A DNA stretch of 64,000 bases from Sphingosinicella sp. BN140058 (GCF_004135585.1 NZ_CP035501.1:1971001-2035000), one strand, 5' to 3'; positions 24,342 through 34,995 are shown, counted from the first letter of the stretch. Translations and numbers: made by a program. Notes: generated by a model not told the origin, from the sequence alone.

Positions 24342-26114
24342 ATGCTTTCCACGCTGCGCGCCCGCGCCGATGCTCTCGCCCTGCAGGCGAAAGTCACCCT
24401 GATGATCGTGCTGGCGCTGATTGCGCTCAGCCTGGTCAGCTTCTTCGCGACCACCCACTTCCTCTACGCAGACGCCGAAGAACGGGCGATAGAACGGCAG
24501 GAAACCAACATGCGGGTCGCGTGGGACGTGCTCGGCCAATATGGCCGCGACCTGCGTCTCGACGGCGAAACCCTCTACGCCGGCAATGTCGCGCTGAATG
24601 GCCGCTACGAGGCGGTCGACCGGATCAAGCAGCTCGTCGGCGGCACCGCCACCATCTTCGCGCTCGACACAAGGATCTCGACCAACGTCAAGAAAGAGGA
24701 TGGCGGCCGCGCCGTCGGTACCAAGCTTGCCGCCGGCCCGACCTATGACGCGGTGCTGAAGCGCGGCGAGCCTTTCCGTGGGCGCGCCGAGATCCTCGGC
24801 ACCTCCTATTTCACCGCTTACGATCCGATCAAGGACAGCAGCGGCAAGGTCGTCGGAGTCCTCTACGTCGGCGTTCCTGCCGACGATTTCCTGTCCAGCG
24901 TGAACGTCATCGGATTGACCCTCGCCGGGATCGCCCTCGTCATCACCTTGATCGTCGCGTTCCTCTGCCGACGTTTCGCACGCGAGCTGTTTCAGCCGTT
25001 GGTCGGAATGACCCAGGCGGTCGACCGTCTCGCCCAGGGCGACCTTTCGGTCGACGTCCCCGGGACGACGCGAAAGGACGAAGTCGGAACCATCGCCCGC
25101 ACCGTCCTCGTTTTCCGCGAAACGGCGATCCAGAAGGCGAAGGCGGACGAGGAGCAGCGCGTCGCGGTCGCCGCCATCGCGGCCTCGCTCCATCAGCTGG
25201 CGCAGGGCGATCTCACCGCCCAGGTGGGTGAGGTTCCGCCCGCTTACGCCCAGCTCAAGGACGATTTCAACGCAGCCGCCGACCAGCTTCGCGACGCTAT
25301 GACGGCAATCGTCGGCACCGCTCAGTCGCTTCACGGCGGATCGGGCGAGATCAGCCATGCCGCCGACGATCTTTCGCGCCGCACCGAACAGAGCGCCGCC
25401 GCGCTCGAAGAGACCTCTGCGGCGATGACGCAGATCATGGAAACCGTCCGCGCCAGCGCGGCGCGCGCCGCCGACGCGCAGAAATTGGCGAACGCCGTGC
25501 GCGATCAGGCCGGCGCCAGCGAAAGCGTCGTCGCGTCCGCGGTGCAGGCGATGACCAGAATCGAGCAGAGCTCGCAGGAGATCACCAAGATCATCGACGT
25601 GATCGAGAAGATCGCCTTCCAGACCAATCTGCTCGCGCTCAACGCCAGCGTCGAGGCCGCTCACGCGGGCGAAGCGGGCCGCGCCTTCGCGATCGTCGCC
25701 AACGAAGTACGAGCGCTCGCGCAGCGTTCCGCCGAAGCCGCACACGAAATCACGACCCTCATCTCGACCAGCGCTGAGCAGGTTCAAGCGGGTGTCGGGC
25801 TGGTCGGCGAGGCCGGCCGCGCCTTGCACGCGATCATCGCCGAAATCGGCAGCGTCAGCGCGATCGTGTCCGAAATTGCCCACACTGCGGACCAGCAGAC
25901 ATCCGCTCTCGTCGAAGTCAGCGCCGGCATCGCCGACATGGACAAGGTCACCCAGCAGAACGCGGCGATGGTGGAGCAGAGCACGGCGGCGGCGCGCAAC
26001 CTGGCCGACGAGGCCAGCGGTCTCGCCACCCTCGTCGGGCGGTTCGATACCGGCGTCGCCGCCAATGCGAGACGGTCGGATGGCGCACACAGCATGAGTG
26101 CGCGGGCGGCCTGA
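24342..26114 (+). CDS. Methyl-accepting chemotaxis protein 2, Cache-type, no C-terminal tether
   Basis: 590 residues. TM1 near 18-38; the extracellular domain (about 40-185) contains YAGNVALNGRYEAVDRIK, GGTATIFALDTRISTN and FTAYDPIKDSSGKVVGVLYVG, the single-Cache pattern seen in receptors that bind small organic acids. TM2, HAMP and a signalling domain ([20 protein letters not shown]) follow. Unlike the other five it ends ARRSDGAHSMSARAA, without D-W-N-x-F, and its methylation helices are the most divergent. It may depend on neighbouring receptors for adaptation. The ATG at 24342 has GAGG at 24331-24334. Confidence 0.9.
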   Translation: MLSTLRARADALALQAKVTLMIVLALIALSLVSFFATTHFLYADAEERAIERQETNMRVAWDVLGQYGRDLRLDGETLYAGNVALNGRYEAVDRIKQLVGGTATIFALDTRISTNVKKEDGGRAVGTKLAAGPTYDAVLKRGEPFRGRAEILGTSYFTAYDPIKDSSGKVVGVLYVGVPADDFLSSVNVIGLTLAGIALVITLIVAFLCRRFARELFQPLVGMTQAVDRLAQGDLSVDVPGTTRKDEVGTIARTVLVFRETAIQKAKADEEQRVAVAAIAASLHQLAQGDLTAQVGEVPPAYAQLKDDFNAAADQLRDAMTAIVGTAQSLHGGSGEISHAADDLSRRTEQSAAALEETSAAMTQIMETVRASAARAADAQKLANAVRDQAGASESVVASAVQAMTRIEQSSQEITKIIDVIEKIAFQTNLLALNASVEAAHAGEAGRAFAIVANEVRALAQRSAEAAHEITTLISTSAEQVQAGVGLVGEAGRALHAIIAEIGSVSAIVSEIAHTADQQTSALVEVSAGIADMDKVTQQNAAMVEQSTAAARNLADEASGLATLVGRFDTGVAANARRSDGAHSMSARAA

Positions 26115-26194
26115 CATCCCGCTTGGGGGCTCCACGACGGGTTGAGGAAACCATAAAGGAAAGTCAGCACGAGGCACAGAACCGCGATTTCATC

Positions 26195-26204
26195 TTCTAT
26201 AATG
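26195..26204 (+). promoter_or_regulatory. TTCTATAATG element, 70 nt before receptor gene 3
   Basis: A TATAAT-containing box of the recurrent type lying in the 160-bp gap after receptor gene 2; no clear -35 box. Confidence 0.35.
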
Positions 26205-26274
26205 TAGTCGAATCGCAGCTTCTCAGTGGAGAGGGAAGTGTTGCCAATGCAGCGCCCCCAACCTGGAGTAGCCA

Positions 26275-28116
26275 ATGCTCAAGAATTTACGCGTATCTCG
26301 GAAGCTTGCCCTGTCATTCGCTCTCGTCGTCGCGATATCGTTGCTAGTCTCGGCATCCATCTATTGGAAGTTGAAAGTCTCAGACGAGGCTGCGGCCGAC
26401 GAACGGCGCACCCAGCAGATCATCAGCGCAACCGAGACGATGGAGAAGGCCGTCAATCGGCAGCAGGGTCAGTTGCGGGGCTACATGATCACGGCGCAAT
26501 CGACGATGCTCGAACCCTACCGCGACAGCATCGCGGAATTCGCCGGAGCTCGCGACGAGGCTCTTTCCCATCTCTCCAGCCCCGAGAACATCCAGCACAT
26601 CAAGGATGCTTCGGCGGCGCTCGAGCAGTGGCGGGGGGATTGGGCTGACCCGCAGATCAAACTGGTGCAAAGCGGCGATCGCATGGGCGCGCAGCAGGCG
26701 ATCATCGCCGCAGGCGACAAAGCGCGCATGGGCCACATCATCGACTTCCTCAAAGCGGTTCGTACCGATCAGAGCGCGAAGCTGAACCAGCGTGCAAAGG
26801 CGCGCGAGGACGCCATCTCCGCTTGCTACACCGCATTGATCGTCGGCGCCCTGGTGCTCATCGGACTGGCCATCGCTCTCGCGACCTTGCTCTCGGGCAT
26901 GCTGGCCAAGCCGATTGCCGGCATGACGGCCGTGATGGGCCGCCTTGCTTCCGGTGACAATCAGGTTGAGGTTCCCAATGCCGATCGCGGCGACGAAGTC
27001 GGCGCTATGGCCAAGGCCGTACTCGTCTTCCGCGACGCCGCCATCGAACAGGAGAAGGCTGCGGCGGAGAAGGCGCGTACCGAAGCGACACAGAACCAGG
27101 TCGTCACCGAGCTTGCCGGCGCACTCGGCCGTCTCTCGGAAGGCGATCTCACCACCAGCCTCAAGAACTTCCCCGGTGACTATCGCAAGCTCGAAGAGGA
27201 TTTCAACGCCGCCGTGGGCGCGCTTCGCGACGCGCTGGTCGACATCTCCCGGTCCACCGCCAACATCCATGGCGGCTCGGGCGAGATCAGCCAGGCTTCG
27301 GACGATCTCTCCCGGCGCACCGAGCAACAGGCGGCTTCGCTCGAGGAAACCGCTGCGGCGATGACCGAAATCACGACGACCGTGCAGAACAGCGCGGCCG
27401 GTGCCAACGAGGCGAACAAGCTCGTGCTTGCCACTCAGGCCGATGCGCAGGAGAGCAGCAAGGTCGTCTCCGACGCGGTGGCGGCAATGGCCGAAATCGA
27501 GAAGTCGAGCCAGGAAATCTCAAAGATCATCGAAGTGATCGACAAGATCGCCTTCCAGACCAATCTGCTCGCGCTCAACGCGTCGGTGGAAGCGGCACAT
27601 GCCGGTGAAGCCGGCCGTGCCTTCGCGGTGGTCGCAAACGAGGTGCGCGCGCTTGCCCAGCGTTCGGCCGATGCGGCGCAGGAGATCGGCACTTTGATCT
27701 CCAACAGCTCCAAGCAGGTCGAAGGCGGCGTCACTTTGGTCGGCGAAGCCGGCAAGGCGCTCGGCCGCATCATCGGCTCGGTCGACGAGGTTTCGGGCCT
27801 CGTCAGCCAGATCGCGATGGCGGCGGATCAGCAGAGCTCGGCGCTGGCGCAGGTCAACACCGCGATCACCGAGATGGACAAGGTCACTCAGCAGAACGCG
27901 GCGATGGTCGAAGAAAGCAACGCCGCCGCACGCAGCCTCGCGGACGAGGCCACCGGTCTGACGCAGTTGGTCGGCCGTTTCGAAACTGGCAGCGCCGCGC
28001 CGGGACGAATCGTCCCAATTCCGACCCGCAAAGCGGCGGCGCCTGCACCCGCGCGCGTGGTCGGGAATACGGCGCTGAAGCCATCGCCCTCGGCGGATGA
28101 CTGGAACGAATTCTAA
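26275..28116 (+). CDS. Methyl-accepting chemotaxis protein 3, CHASE3-like, with C-terminal D-W-N-E-F
   Basis: 613 residues. TM1 near 12-30; a helical sensor domain with [14 protein letters not shown] (CHASE3-like) spans about 35-180; TM2 near 184-207; HAMP ([18 protein letters not shown]); second HAMP-like region; signalling domain almost identical to receptors 1, 4, 5 and 6; tail ends ADDWNEF. The ligand is unknown; CHASE3 domains often sense stress or membrane state rather than a nutrient. Confidence 0.9.
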   Translation: MLKNLRVSRKLALSFALVVAISLLVSASIYWKLKVSDEAAADERRTQQIISATETMEKAVNRQQGQLRGYMITAQSTMLEPYRDSIAEFAGARDEALSHLSSPENIQHIKDASAALEQWRGDWADPQIKLVQSGDRMGAQQAIIAAGDKARMGHIIDFLKAVRTDQSAKLNQRAKAREDAISACYTALIVGALVLIGLAIALATLLSGMLAKPIAGMTAVMGRLASGDNQVEVPNADRGDEVGAMAKAVLVFRDAAIEQEKAAAEKARTEATQNQVVTELAGALGRLSEGDLTTSLKNFPGDYRKLEEDFNAAVGALRDALVDISRSTANIHGGSGEISQASDDLSRRTEQQAASLEETAAAMTEITTTVQNSAAGANEANKLVLATQADAQESSKVVSDAVAAMAEIEKSSQEISKIIEVIDKIAFQTNLLALNASVEAAHAGEAGRAFAVVANEVRALAQRSADAAQEIGTLISNSSKQVEGGVTLVGEAGKALGRIIGSVDEVSGLVSQIAMAADQQSSALAQVNTAITEMDKVTQQNAAMVEESNAAARSLADEATGLTQLVGRFETGSAAPGRIVPIPTRKAAAPAPARVVGNTALKPSPSADDWNEF

Positions 28117-28145
28117 ACATCCCACCTACCCTGACGATGAAGAGG

Positions 28146-28176
28146 AAGGCCGGCGACAGCTATGTCGCCGGCCTTC
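28146..28176 (+). terminator. Terminator after receptor gene 3
   Basis: AAGGCCGGCGACA/TGTCGCCGGCCTT hairpin followed by CTT; same family as 24178-24208. Confidence 0.75.
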
Positions 28177-28234
28177 TTGCCCGAAGACACACGCCGGATT
28201 TCCGCAGGGTGCTCCAGCTTGCCGGGGGCTCAGG

Positions 28235-28244
28235 GTCTATAAAG
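28235..28244 (+). promoter_or_regulatory. GTCTATAAAG element, about 30 nt before receptor gene 4
   Basis: Same type as the box 31 nt before motA (CTCTATAAAG) and before flgI (CCTATAAAG). Candidate -10. Confidence 0.4.
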
Positions 28245-28273
28245 CATAGAAACCGTCCTTCAGGGGTCCTCAC

Positions 28274-30121
28274 GTGAACATCAGCAACCTTCCAGTCTCG
28301 CGCAAGCTGACGCTCGGCTTCGCCGCCGTCATTCTCGCGTCACTGACCTGCAACTATCTCGTCTATTCCAGCGCGACCTCGATTCAGGACGCGAGCAATT
28401 CGAACATCCGTTCGAACATGCTGAAGGGCCTCGCGCAGCAGGCGATGGGAGAGGCACTGGAGCAGCAGACGGCGCTTCATGCTTATGCCGCCACGGGCGA
28501 GGCGCGCTTTGCCGACGACTACCGCCAAGCCAAGAGCGCGTTCGAGAAGGATGTCGCCAGCTTCATCGAGACGACGACCCAGGAGGCGCAAAAGGCGCGC
28601 GGGGCCAAGCTGCAGAAGGCGATGGATGCGTATGGCGCGAAAGCGGACCGCCTGATCCAGCTCGCGGCCAACCCGGCGACCCGCGCCCAAGCCTCGGCCA
28701 ATCTCTCGGACCTTGCCGATCTCTCCGAAGCCCGTGCGATCGGCAAGGAGTTGCTCGATGCCGCCCAAGAGCGGATCGAAATCCGCACCGGCGAACAGAA
28801 TGATGCCTACAGCCTGACGATCGTCACCCTGATCATCGGCGCGCTCGCGGCGGTCGGCATAGCGATCCTGATGAACGTGCTCCTCGCAAGGATGATCGCG
28901 GTTCCGGTACGCGGCATGATCGGCGTGATGGGACGTTTGGCCGCCGGCGACAACAAGGTCGACGTGCCCAATTCCGAACGCGCCGACGAGGTCGGCCAGA
29001 TGGCCAAGGCGGTCATGGTCTTCCGAGACGCGGCTGTCGCCCAGGAGAAGACCGCTGCGGAGAAGGCGCGCGCCGATGCCGCGCAGACCGCGGTCGTCAA
29101 CGAGCTCGCCGATGCGCTCGGCAGGCTTTCGGGCGGTGACCTCACCGTCACCTTGACCAACTTCCCTGCCGAGTATCGCAAGCTGGAGGAAGACTTTAAC
29201 GCTGCGGTCACCGCGCTGCGCACCGCGCTCCTCGACATCTCGCGCTCCACCGCCAACATCCATGGCGGCTCGGGCGAGATCAGCCAGGCGTCGGACGATC
29301 TGTCGCGCCGCACCGAGCAGCAGGCCGCCTCGCTCGAGGAAACCGCCGCCGCGATGACGCAGATCACCGCCACCGTCCAGAACAGCGCCGCCGGCGCCAA
29401 CCAGGCCAACAAACTGGTCCTCGCCACCCAGGCAGACGCGCAGGAGAGCAGCAAGGTCGTCGGCGATGCCGTGGCCGCGATGGCCGAGATCGAGAAGTCG
29501 AGCCAGGAGATCACCAAGATCATCGAGGTGATCGACAAGATCGCTTTTCAGACCAATCTGCTCGCGCTCAACGCCTCTGTCGAAGCCGCACAGGCGGGTG
29601 AAGCGGGCCGCGCCTTCGCTGTCGTGGCGAACGAAGTGCGCGCGCTGGCGCAGCGCTCGGCCGATGCGGCGCAGGAGATCGGTACCCTGATCTCGAACAG
29701 CTCACGCCAGGTCGATGGCGGGGTTGCCCTCGTCGGCGAAGCCGGCAAGGCGCTGACCCGGATCATCGGCTCGGTCGACGAGGTCTCCGGCCTCGTCAGC
29801 CAGATCGCGATGGCGGCGGATCAGCAGAGCTCGGCACTCGCCCAAGTCAACAGCGCGATCAGCGAGATGGACAAGGTCACTCAGCAGAATGCGGCGATGG
29901 TCGAGGAGAGCAACGCCGCCGCGCGCAGCCTCGCGGACGAAGCGAGCGGCCTGGCCGGCATGGTCGGCCGCTTCGACACCGGCCCCCAGGCAGCCCGGGT
30001 GGTCGCGCTTCCCACGCGGAAGGCGCCTGCCGCTGCCCCCCAGCCGCGCGGCCGGACGGCCGGCAACACCGCGCTGAAGGCGACGCCGTTCGCCTCGGCA
30101 GACGATTGGAACGAATTCTGA
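28274..30121 (+). CDS. Methyl-accepting chemotaxis protein 4, with C-terminal D-W-N-E-F
   Basis: 615 residues. GTG start. TM1 near 11-31; helical periplasmic domain ([28 protein letters not shown]3/four-helix type); TM2 near 177-200; HAMP ([21 protein letters not shown]); signalling domain; ends ADDWNEF. One change in the tip reads [13 protein letters not shown] where the other receptors have His. It lies between repeated terminators, so it is probably transcribed on its own. Confidence 0.9.
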   Translation: MNISNLPVSRKLTLGFAAVILASLTCNYLVYSSATSIQDASNSNIRSNMLKGLAQQAMGEALEQQTALHAYAATGEARFADDYRQAKSAFEKDVASFIETTTQEAQKARGAKLQKAMDAYGAKADRLIQLAANPATRAQASANLSDLADLSEARAIGKELLDAAQERIEIRTGEQNDAYSLTIVTLIIGALAAVGIAILMNVLLARMIAVPVRGMIGVMGRLAAGDNKVDVPNSERADEVGQMAKAVMVFRDAAVAQEKTAAEKARADAAQTAVVNELADALGRLSGGDLTVTLTNFPAEYRKLEEDFNAAVTALRTALLDISRSTANIHGGSGEISQASDDLSRRTEQQAASLEETAAAMTQITATVQNSAAGANQANKLVLATQADAQESSKVVGDAVAAMAEIEKSSQEITKIIEVIDKIAFQTNLLALNASVEAAQAGEAGRAFAVVANEVRALAQRSADAAQEIGTLISNSSRQVDGGVALVGEAGKALTRIIGSVDEVSGLVSQIAMAADQQSSALAQVNSAISEMDKVTQQNAAMVEESNAAARSLADEASGLAGMVGRFDTGPQAARVVALPTRKAPAAAPQPRGRTAGNTALKATPFASADDWNEF

Positions 30122-30433
30122 GCCCTTTCGGACCTGTGCTTCAAGGATGGCCGGCGGCAGCGATGTCGCCGGCCTTCTCGTGTCCGGCGGAGCCAGGCAG
30201 GCGGTGACCAGGGACCTGGCGAAGTCCGGACGGGATAGGACGCGCCTGGGAAGCTCCGGGTAGAAAAGCCCGGCGGGAGCGCGACACGCTCGAAAGTTTT
30301 CCTATGAATATCAGGATATAATCGCTGGATCGCGATCGGAAGCAGCGACTTGACGAGGACGCGACGCGACGCGTCACGTCTCAGGTCAGCCGGCACCGTG
30401 AACCCCATCCGCGGCAGCCTCAGGAAAGTCATC
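30122..30433 (+). other. Spacer between receptor genes 4 and 5, no gene
   Basis: 312 bp. After the terminator (30147-30177) the rest holds TTTTCCTATGAATATC at 30297-30312 and GGATATAATC at 30314-30323, both promoter-like, and AGGAAAG before the receptor 5 ATG. Confidence 0.5.
30147..30177 (+). terminator. Terminator after receptor gene 4
   Basis: GGCCGGCGGCAGCGATGTCGCCGGCC hairpin then TTCTC, same family as the hairpins after receptor genes 1, 3 and 5. Confidence 0.7.
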
Positions 30434-32269
30434 ATGAACTTCTTCAATCGAATGCGGATACCCGCCAAGATCACGACGGCCTTTGCCGTGGTCATCGCAA
30501 CGTTCATCGCGGCGGCGATCTTCATCACCTCGAGCCTTAACACCCTGACGGCGGCCGCAGAGGCTAACGCCGTCACCGTGCGCGTTTCCGGCCATGGCCA
30601 AGGCATGCTCAGTGCCATCATTCAGCAGGAAAACGCCCTGCGCGGGTTCGCGATGCTCGGCCGGCCCGAGCTGCTTGAGGAGTATGAAGAGAGCAAGAGG
30701 GTCTTCGAGAAGGAAGCGGAGGGCTTTGCCACCACCCGCAAGCAGGATCAGAAGGAGCGTCTGGTCGCGCTGAAAGAGGAAGTCCGGGATCTGAACGATC
30801 GCCGCTTCGCCGAACTGATCAGCCTCGCCCGCGATCCGGCGACCCGAGGCCGCGCGCAGCAAATCTCCGGTCAGAAGCAATTGTCCAAGGTCCGTGAGAT
30901 CGTGGCCGACATGCAGAAGGCCTCCGCGGGCTACATCGCCGGCCAGCAGGCCGAGATGGACTCGGCGAATGACTCGGCAATGACCACCTTGTGGGTCGGT
31001 GCGGCCCTGGCGATCCTGTGTGCCGGTGCGCTCGGATGGCTGCTGTCCAGCGTCATCGCACGGCCGATCACCAACATGACTTCCGTCATGGGGCGCCTGG
31101 CGGCCGGCGATACCAAAGTGCAGATCCCCGGCGCGGACCGCAGCGACGAGATCGGCGCGATGGCCTCGGCGGTTAGCGTGTTCCGTGACACTGCCGTTGC
31201 CGAGGAAAAGGCGAAGGCCGATAAGGCGCGGAGCGATGCCGAACAGCAGCGGATCGTGTCGGAAGTCGGCAATGGCCTGGGCCAGCTGGCCTCGGGCGAT
31301 CTCACCGCCGAGCTCAAGAACTTCCCGGCCGATTACGCCAAGCTGCAGGACGATTTCAACGCGGCAGTTACCGAGCTGCGGTCGGCGATGACCTCGATCG
31401 CTGCGTCGACCACCAACATTCACGGCGGCTCGGGCGAGATCAGCCAGGCCTCGGACGATCTGTCGCGCCGCACCGAGCAGCAGGCGGCTTCGCTCGAGGA
31501 AACCGCGGCTGCGATGACGCAGATCACGACGACGGTCCACAACAGCGCCGCCGGTGCCAACCAGGCCAACAAGCTGGTGCTCGCCACCCAGGCGGATGCG
31601 CAGGAGAGCAGCAAGGTCGTCTCGGATGCGGTCGCCGCGATGGCCGAGATCGAGAAGAGCTCGCAGGAGATCACCAAGATCATCGAGGTGATCGACAAGA
31701 TCGCCTTTCAGACCAACCTTCTCGCGCTCAACGCCTCGGTGGAAGCGGCGCATGCCGGTGAAGCCGGTCGCGCCTTCGCGGTCGTCGCCAACGAAGTGCG
31801 CGCGCTTGCCCAGCGCTCGGCCGATGCGGCGCAGGAGATCGGCACTTTGATCTCGAGCAGCTCGAAGCAGGTCGAGGGCGGCGTGGCGCTGGTCGGCGAG
31901 GCCGGCAAGGCGCTCGGCCGGATCATCGGCTCGGTCGACGAAGTCTCCGGCCTCGTCAGCCAGATCGCGATGGCGGCGGACCAGCAGAGCTCGGCGCTGG
32001 CCCAGGTCAACACCGCGATCACCGAGATGGACAAGGTCACGCAGCAGAACGCCGCGATGGTAGAAGAAAGCAATGCGGCGGCGCGCAGCCTCGCCGAGGA
32101 GGCGACCGGGCTGGCGCGGCTGGTCGGCCGCTTCGAGACGGGCGCGCAGGCCGCTCCGGCAGCGATCCGCAAGGCGCGCAAGGCGGCGCCCCCGCAGGTC
32201 CGCGGCAATACCGCTCTTGCGCTGCAATCGAACCTTGCAAGTGCGGTGGACGATTGGAACGAATTCTGA
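30434..32269 (+). CDS. Methyl-accepting chemotaxis protein 5, CHASE3-like, with C-terminal D-W-N-E-F
   Basis: 611 residues from the ATG at 30434 (AGGAAAG upstream); the frame is open 84 nt further. TM1 near 14-33; sensor domain with [23 protein letters not shown] (CHASE3-like); TM2 near 180-203; HAMP; signalling domain; ends VDDWNEF. Between 31582 and 31716 the DNA equals receptor gene 1 (23442-23576) except for one base, including synonymous positions, which points to recent gene conversion or duplication. Confidence 0.9.
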   Translation: MNFFNRMRIPAKITTAFAVVIATFIAAAIFITSSLNTLTAAAEANAVTVRVSGHGQGMLSAIIQQENALRGFAMLGRPELLEEYEESKRVFEKEAEGFATTRKQDQKERLVALKEEVRDLNDRRFAELISLARDPATRGRAQQISGQKQLSKVREIVADMQKASAGYIAGQQAEMDSANDSAMTTLWVGAALAILCAGALGWLLSSVIARPITNMTSVMGRLAAGDTKVQIPGADRSDEIGAMASAVSVFRDTAVAEEKAKADKARSDAEQQRIVSEVGNGLGQLASGDLTAELKNFPADYAKLQDDFNAAVTELRSAMTSIAASTTNIHGGSGEISQASDDLSRRTEQQAASLEETAAAMTQITTTVHNSAAGANQANKLVLATQADAQESSKVVSDAVAAMAEIEKSSQEITKIIEVIDKIAFQTNLLALNASVEAAHAGEAGRAFAVVANEVRALAQRSADAAQEIGTLISSSSKQVEGGVALVGEAGKALGRIIGSVDEVSGLVSQIAMAADQQSSALAQVNTAITEMDKVTQQNAAMVEESNAAARSLAEEATGLARLVGRFETGAQAAPAAIRKARKAAPPQVRGNTALALQSNLASAVDDWNEF

Positions 32270-32587
32270 TCGGCCGGCGCTGGTGATCGAGGGGCCGGCG
32301 GCAGCAATGCCGCCGGCCTTTCTCATTCCCTGCCTCTCCGGCAACTCGCATGCGCCGTCGCAGCGGACTTCGGAAACCGGCCGCAGCGGGCAAGTCACGG
32401 GAAAGGCTTAGTAATCATACGGATTTACAGCAGAAAGGCCATGCCGGTGGAGATGCTGTCCGCAATTGTCTCCTAAAGAGGAATCTGAAGCGAACGGGTT
32501 CGACCGGACCTTGACGGGCGGGAAAACCACCCCCTGTCGCGCTGCCTCTAATCGGGCTTCAAGCCCGCCCATCGGGGAAGACAGAAC
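32270..32587 (+). other. Spacer between receptor genes 5 and 6, no gene
   Basis: 318 bp with the terminator at 32293-32323. A TCTCCTAAAGAGG string lies at 32469-32481 and the region 32400-32500 is AT-richer, as expected for a promoter. No coding frame is convincing. Confidence 0.5.
32293..32323 (+). terminator. Terminator after receptor gene 5
   Basis: GGCCGGCGGCAGCAATGCCGCCGGCC hairpin followed by TTT. Confidence 0.75.
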
Positions 32588-34447
32588 GTGACTCAGCTCC
32601 TCAAGAATACAAAGATCTCGGCGAAGATCCTCGCCCTGCTTGCGCTGCTCGGCGCGCTTTGCCTCGGCCTTGCGCTTTACTCCAACAGCGTGCTCAAGGA
32701 TGCAGACACGCGCTATGCCGATCTGGTCGACAAGAAGCTTGCAGGCACGATCCGGCTCGTCCGGTTGCACCGCTTCACCGCCGAGATCCGCGCTGCCGGA
32801 TTCCGCGCGATCGCCTATGACGGAGGGACACAGGAATCCCGCGACAACGAAGCATGGGAAAAGCGGACCTACGCCGACGCGCTGAAGGCGCTGGCGGAGG
32901 CACGCGGACTGCGCCCCGAACTCGACGGACAGCTCGCACAGACCGCACGCGATCTCGACGATATCCACGGGGCGACCACCCGGGCGATCGCGCTGGGTCT
33001 TCGCAACGACAAAGTGGCGGCGACCAACGTCATGCGCACCGCGAAGCCGCTGTTCGAGAAGATGGAGCAGGCGCTCGTGCCGATGAACCGCAAGGCGGTG
33101 GCGGACGCGGAGGCGACCTCCAACACTCTCAGCGAGGACATCGAAGCAACGGCGCGGACAACGCTGATCATCTCGATCCTCGGTCTTCTGGCGTCGCTGG
33201 GCGCGGGCATTTTCGTGGCGCGCAACGGCATCAGCGGACCGATCCTGCGCCTGCAGGAGACGATGCGGGCGCTCGCCGCGGGCAACAACGCGGTCGAGGT
33301 CGACGGTACCGACCGCGGCGACGAAGTCGGCGCAATGGCCAAGGCGGTGCTCGTTTTCCGTGACGCGGCGATCGCGCAGGAGCAGGCCGCCGTCGAGAAA
33401 GCGAAGGCGGATGCCGCCCAACAGCGGGTGGTGGCCGATCTTGCCGACGCGCTCGGCAGCCTCGCCGGAGGCGACCTCACCGTAAGCCTCAAGAGCTTCC
33501 CGGCGGACTATCGCAAGCTCGAGGAGGACTTCAACGCGGCAGTGACCGAGCTGCGCAACGCGTTGATCGAAATCTCGCGTTCGACCGGCAACATTCATGG
33601 CGGGTCCGGCGAGATCAGCCAGGCCTCAGACGATCTGTCGCGCCGCACCGAGCAACAGGCCGCCTCTCTCGAGGAAACGGCTGCCGCGATGACCCAGATC
33701 ACCACGACCGTGCAGAACAGCGCGGCGGGTGCCAGCGAGGCCAACAAGGTCGTCCTCGCCACCCAGGCGGACGCCCAGGCCAGCAGCAAGGTCGTCGGCG
33801 ACGCCGTCGCCGCGATGGCGGAGATCGAGAAGAGCTCTCAGGAGATCACCAAGATCATCGCGGTGATCGACAAGATCGCCTTCCAGACCAACCTTCTCGC
33901 GCTCAACGCATCGGTCGAAGCGGCGCACGCGGGCGAAGCCGGCCGTGCCTTCGCGGTCGTCGCCAACGAAGTGCGCGCGCTTGCCCAGCGCTCGGCCGAT
34001 GCCGCCCAGGAGATCGGCACGTTGATCTCGAACAGCTCACGCCAGGTCGAAGGCGGAGTCACTCTGGTCGGCGAAGCCGGCAAGGCGCTGGCGCGGATCA
34101 TCGGCTCGGTCGACGAGGTCTCCGGCCTCGTCAGCCAGATCGCCATGGCCGCCGATCAGCAGAGCTCTGCCCTCGCCCAGGTCAACACCTCGGTCACCGA
34201 CATGGACAAGCTCACGCAGCAGAATGCCGCGATGGTCGAGGAAAGCAATGCGGCGGCACGCAGCCTCGCCGAGGAGGCATCGGGCCTGGCCCGCCTCGTC
34301 GGACGCTTCGAAACGGGTGCAAGGGCCGCGCCAACACCGGTGCGCGCTCCCCGTCAGGCTGCGCCTGCTCCTCGGGTCCACGGCAACACTGCGCTCGCGT
34401 TGCAATCCAGCCTCGCGACCGCAGTCGACGACTGGAACGCCTTCTAA
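32588..34447 (+). CDS. Methyl-accepting chemotaxis protein 6, with C-terminal D-W-N-A-F
   Basis: 619 residues, GTG start. TM1 near 12-32; four-helix periplasmic domain (about 35-190) with LVDKKLAGTIRLVRLHRFTAEIR; TM2 near 193-213; HAMP (ILRLQETMRALAAGNNAVEVDG); signalling domain like the others; ends VDDWNAF, a one-residue variant of the tail. It is the last of the six receptors and convergent with fliX. Confidence 0.9.
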   Translation: MTQLLKNTKISAKILALLALLGALCLGLALYSNSVLKDADTRYADLVDKKLAGTIRLVRLHRFTAEIRAAGFRAIAYDGGTQESRDNEAWEKRTYADALKALAEARGLRPELDGQLAQTARDLDDIHGATTRAIALGLRNDKVAATNVMRTAKPLFEKMEQALVPMNRKAVADAEATSNTLSEDIEATARTTLIISILGLLASLGAGIFVARNGISGPILRLQETMRALAAGNNAVEVDGTDRGDEVGAMAKAVLVFRDAAIAQEQAAVEKAKADAAQQRVVADLADALGSLAGGDLTVSLKSFPADYRKLEEDFNAAVTELRNALIEISRSTGNIHGGSGEISQASDDLSRRTEQQAASLEETAAAMTQITTTVQNSAAGASEANKVVLATQADAQASSKVVGDAVAAMAEIEKSSQEITKIIAVIDKIAFQTNLLALNASVEAAHAGEAGRAFAVVANEVRALAQRSADAAQEIGTLISNSSRQVEGGVTLVGEAGKALARIIGSVDEVSGLVSQIAMAADQQSSALAQVNTSVTDMDKLTQQNAAMVEESNAAARSLAEEASGLARLVGRFETGARAAPTPVRAPRQAAPAPRVHGNTALALQSSLATAVDDWNAF

Positions 34448-34493
34448 GCATTAACGAAGATCGGCCGCGCCCTCGAGAGCGCAGCCGGTTCGG

Positions 34494-34514
34494 GGGCCCG
34501 GCTCAGCCGGGCCC
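34494..34514. terminator. Perfect 9-bp hairpin between receptor gene 6 and fliX
   Basis: GGGCCCGGC-TCA-GCCGGGCCC. There is no T-run, so termination efficiency is uncertain; it sits between convergent genes. Confidence 0.55.
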
Positions 34515-34559
34515 TGTTCGTGCGTGACAAGGTTCGCCGGCGGCCTCCGCCTCGGGGGC

Positions 34560-34955
34560 TCAGGCGCCGCGTTCGATCTTGGCGATCTCGACGAGCGCAC
34601 GAAGCTCGATCTGGCGCAGGATACGGGTGATTTCCGGATGCCCGTCGTCGGGCACGCCCTGCGCCCATTCCGCCAAGTCCTCGCCTTTCTGCCGCCGGGT
34701 CTCCTCGTCGGCCGCGTGATCGAGTGCTTCCAGAGCGTCGAGACCTGCGGCGGCGTGCGAGGCCATCTGGCGGCGCCGTTCCGCCTCGTCGTCCACCGAT
34801 GCCATCGCCAGCAGCATGTCGACCGAGGTCAACGCCTGCAAGGCGCCGGTGGCGCTCGGAGCGCCGTCGCCGGTCGGCACCGTGAAGCGGCCGCGCACGC
34901 CGCGCACGGGCTTCAGGTCCTTGGGACTGATCGGTGTCACGCCGTTGATGCGCAC
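34560..34955 (-). CDS. fliX: Flagellar assembly protein FliX
   Basis: 131 residues. MRINGVTPIS and RGRFTVPTG at the N-terminus, then ALTSVDMLLAMASVDDEAERRRQMASH and the C-terminal LRQIELRALVEIAKIE match FliX. In Caulobacter FliX controls the activator FlbD and couples basal-body assembly to late flagellar gene expression; it is restricted to alphaproteobacteria. GTG start at 34955 with AAAGGAAA upstream. It is divergent from flgI, as in Caulobacter. flbD is not in the window. Confidence 0.85.
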   Translation of the reverse strand: MRINGVTPISPKDLKPVRGVRGRFTVPTGDGAPSATGALQALTSVDMLLAMASVDDEAERRRQMASHAAAGLDALEALDHAADEETRRQKGEDLAEWAQGVPDDGHPEITRILRQIELRALVEIAKIERGA

Positions 34956-34995
34956 AATGATTTTCCTTTCGATCGGGCCGTGCCCTCTTAACCAT

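Noticed and set aside
22168..34400. Long antisense frames opposite the chemoreceptor genes
   Set aside because: They repeat in each receptor because the receptor DNA repeats, not because a second gene family exists; no ribosome sites.
22303..34447. Receptor array as a possible mobile or phase-variable repeat
   Set aside because: No transposase, integrase or terminal inverted repeats; each unit is a full gene with its own sensor domain, so tandem duplication explains it.
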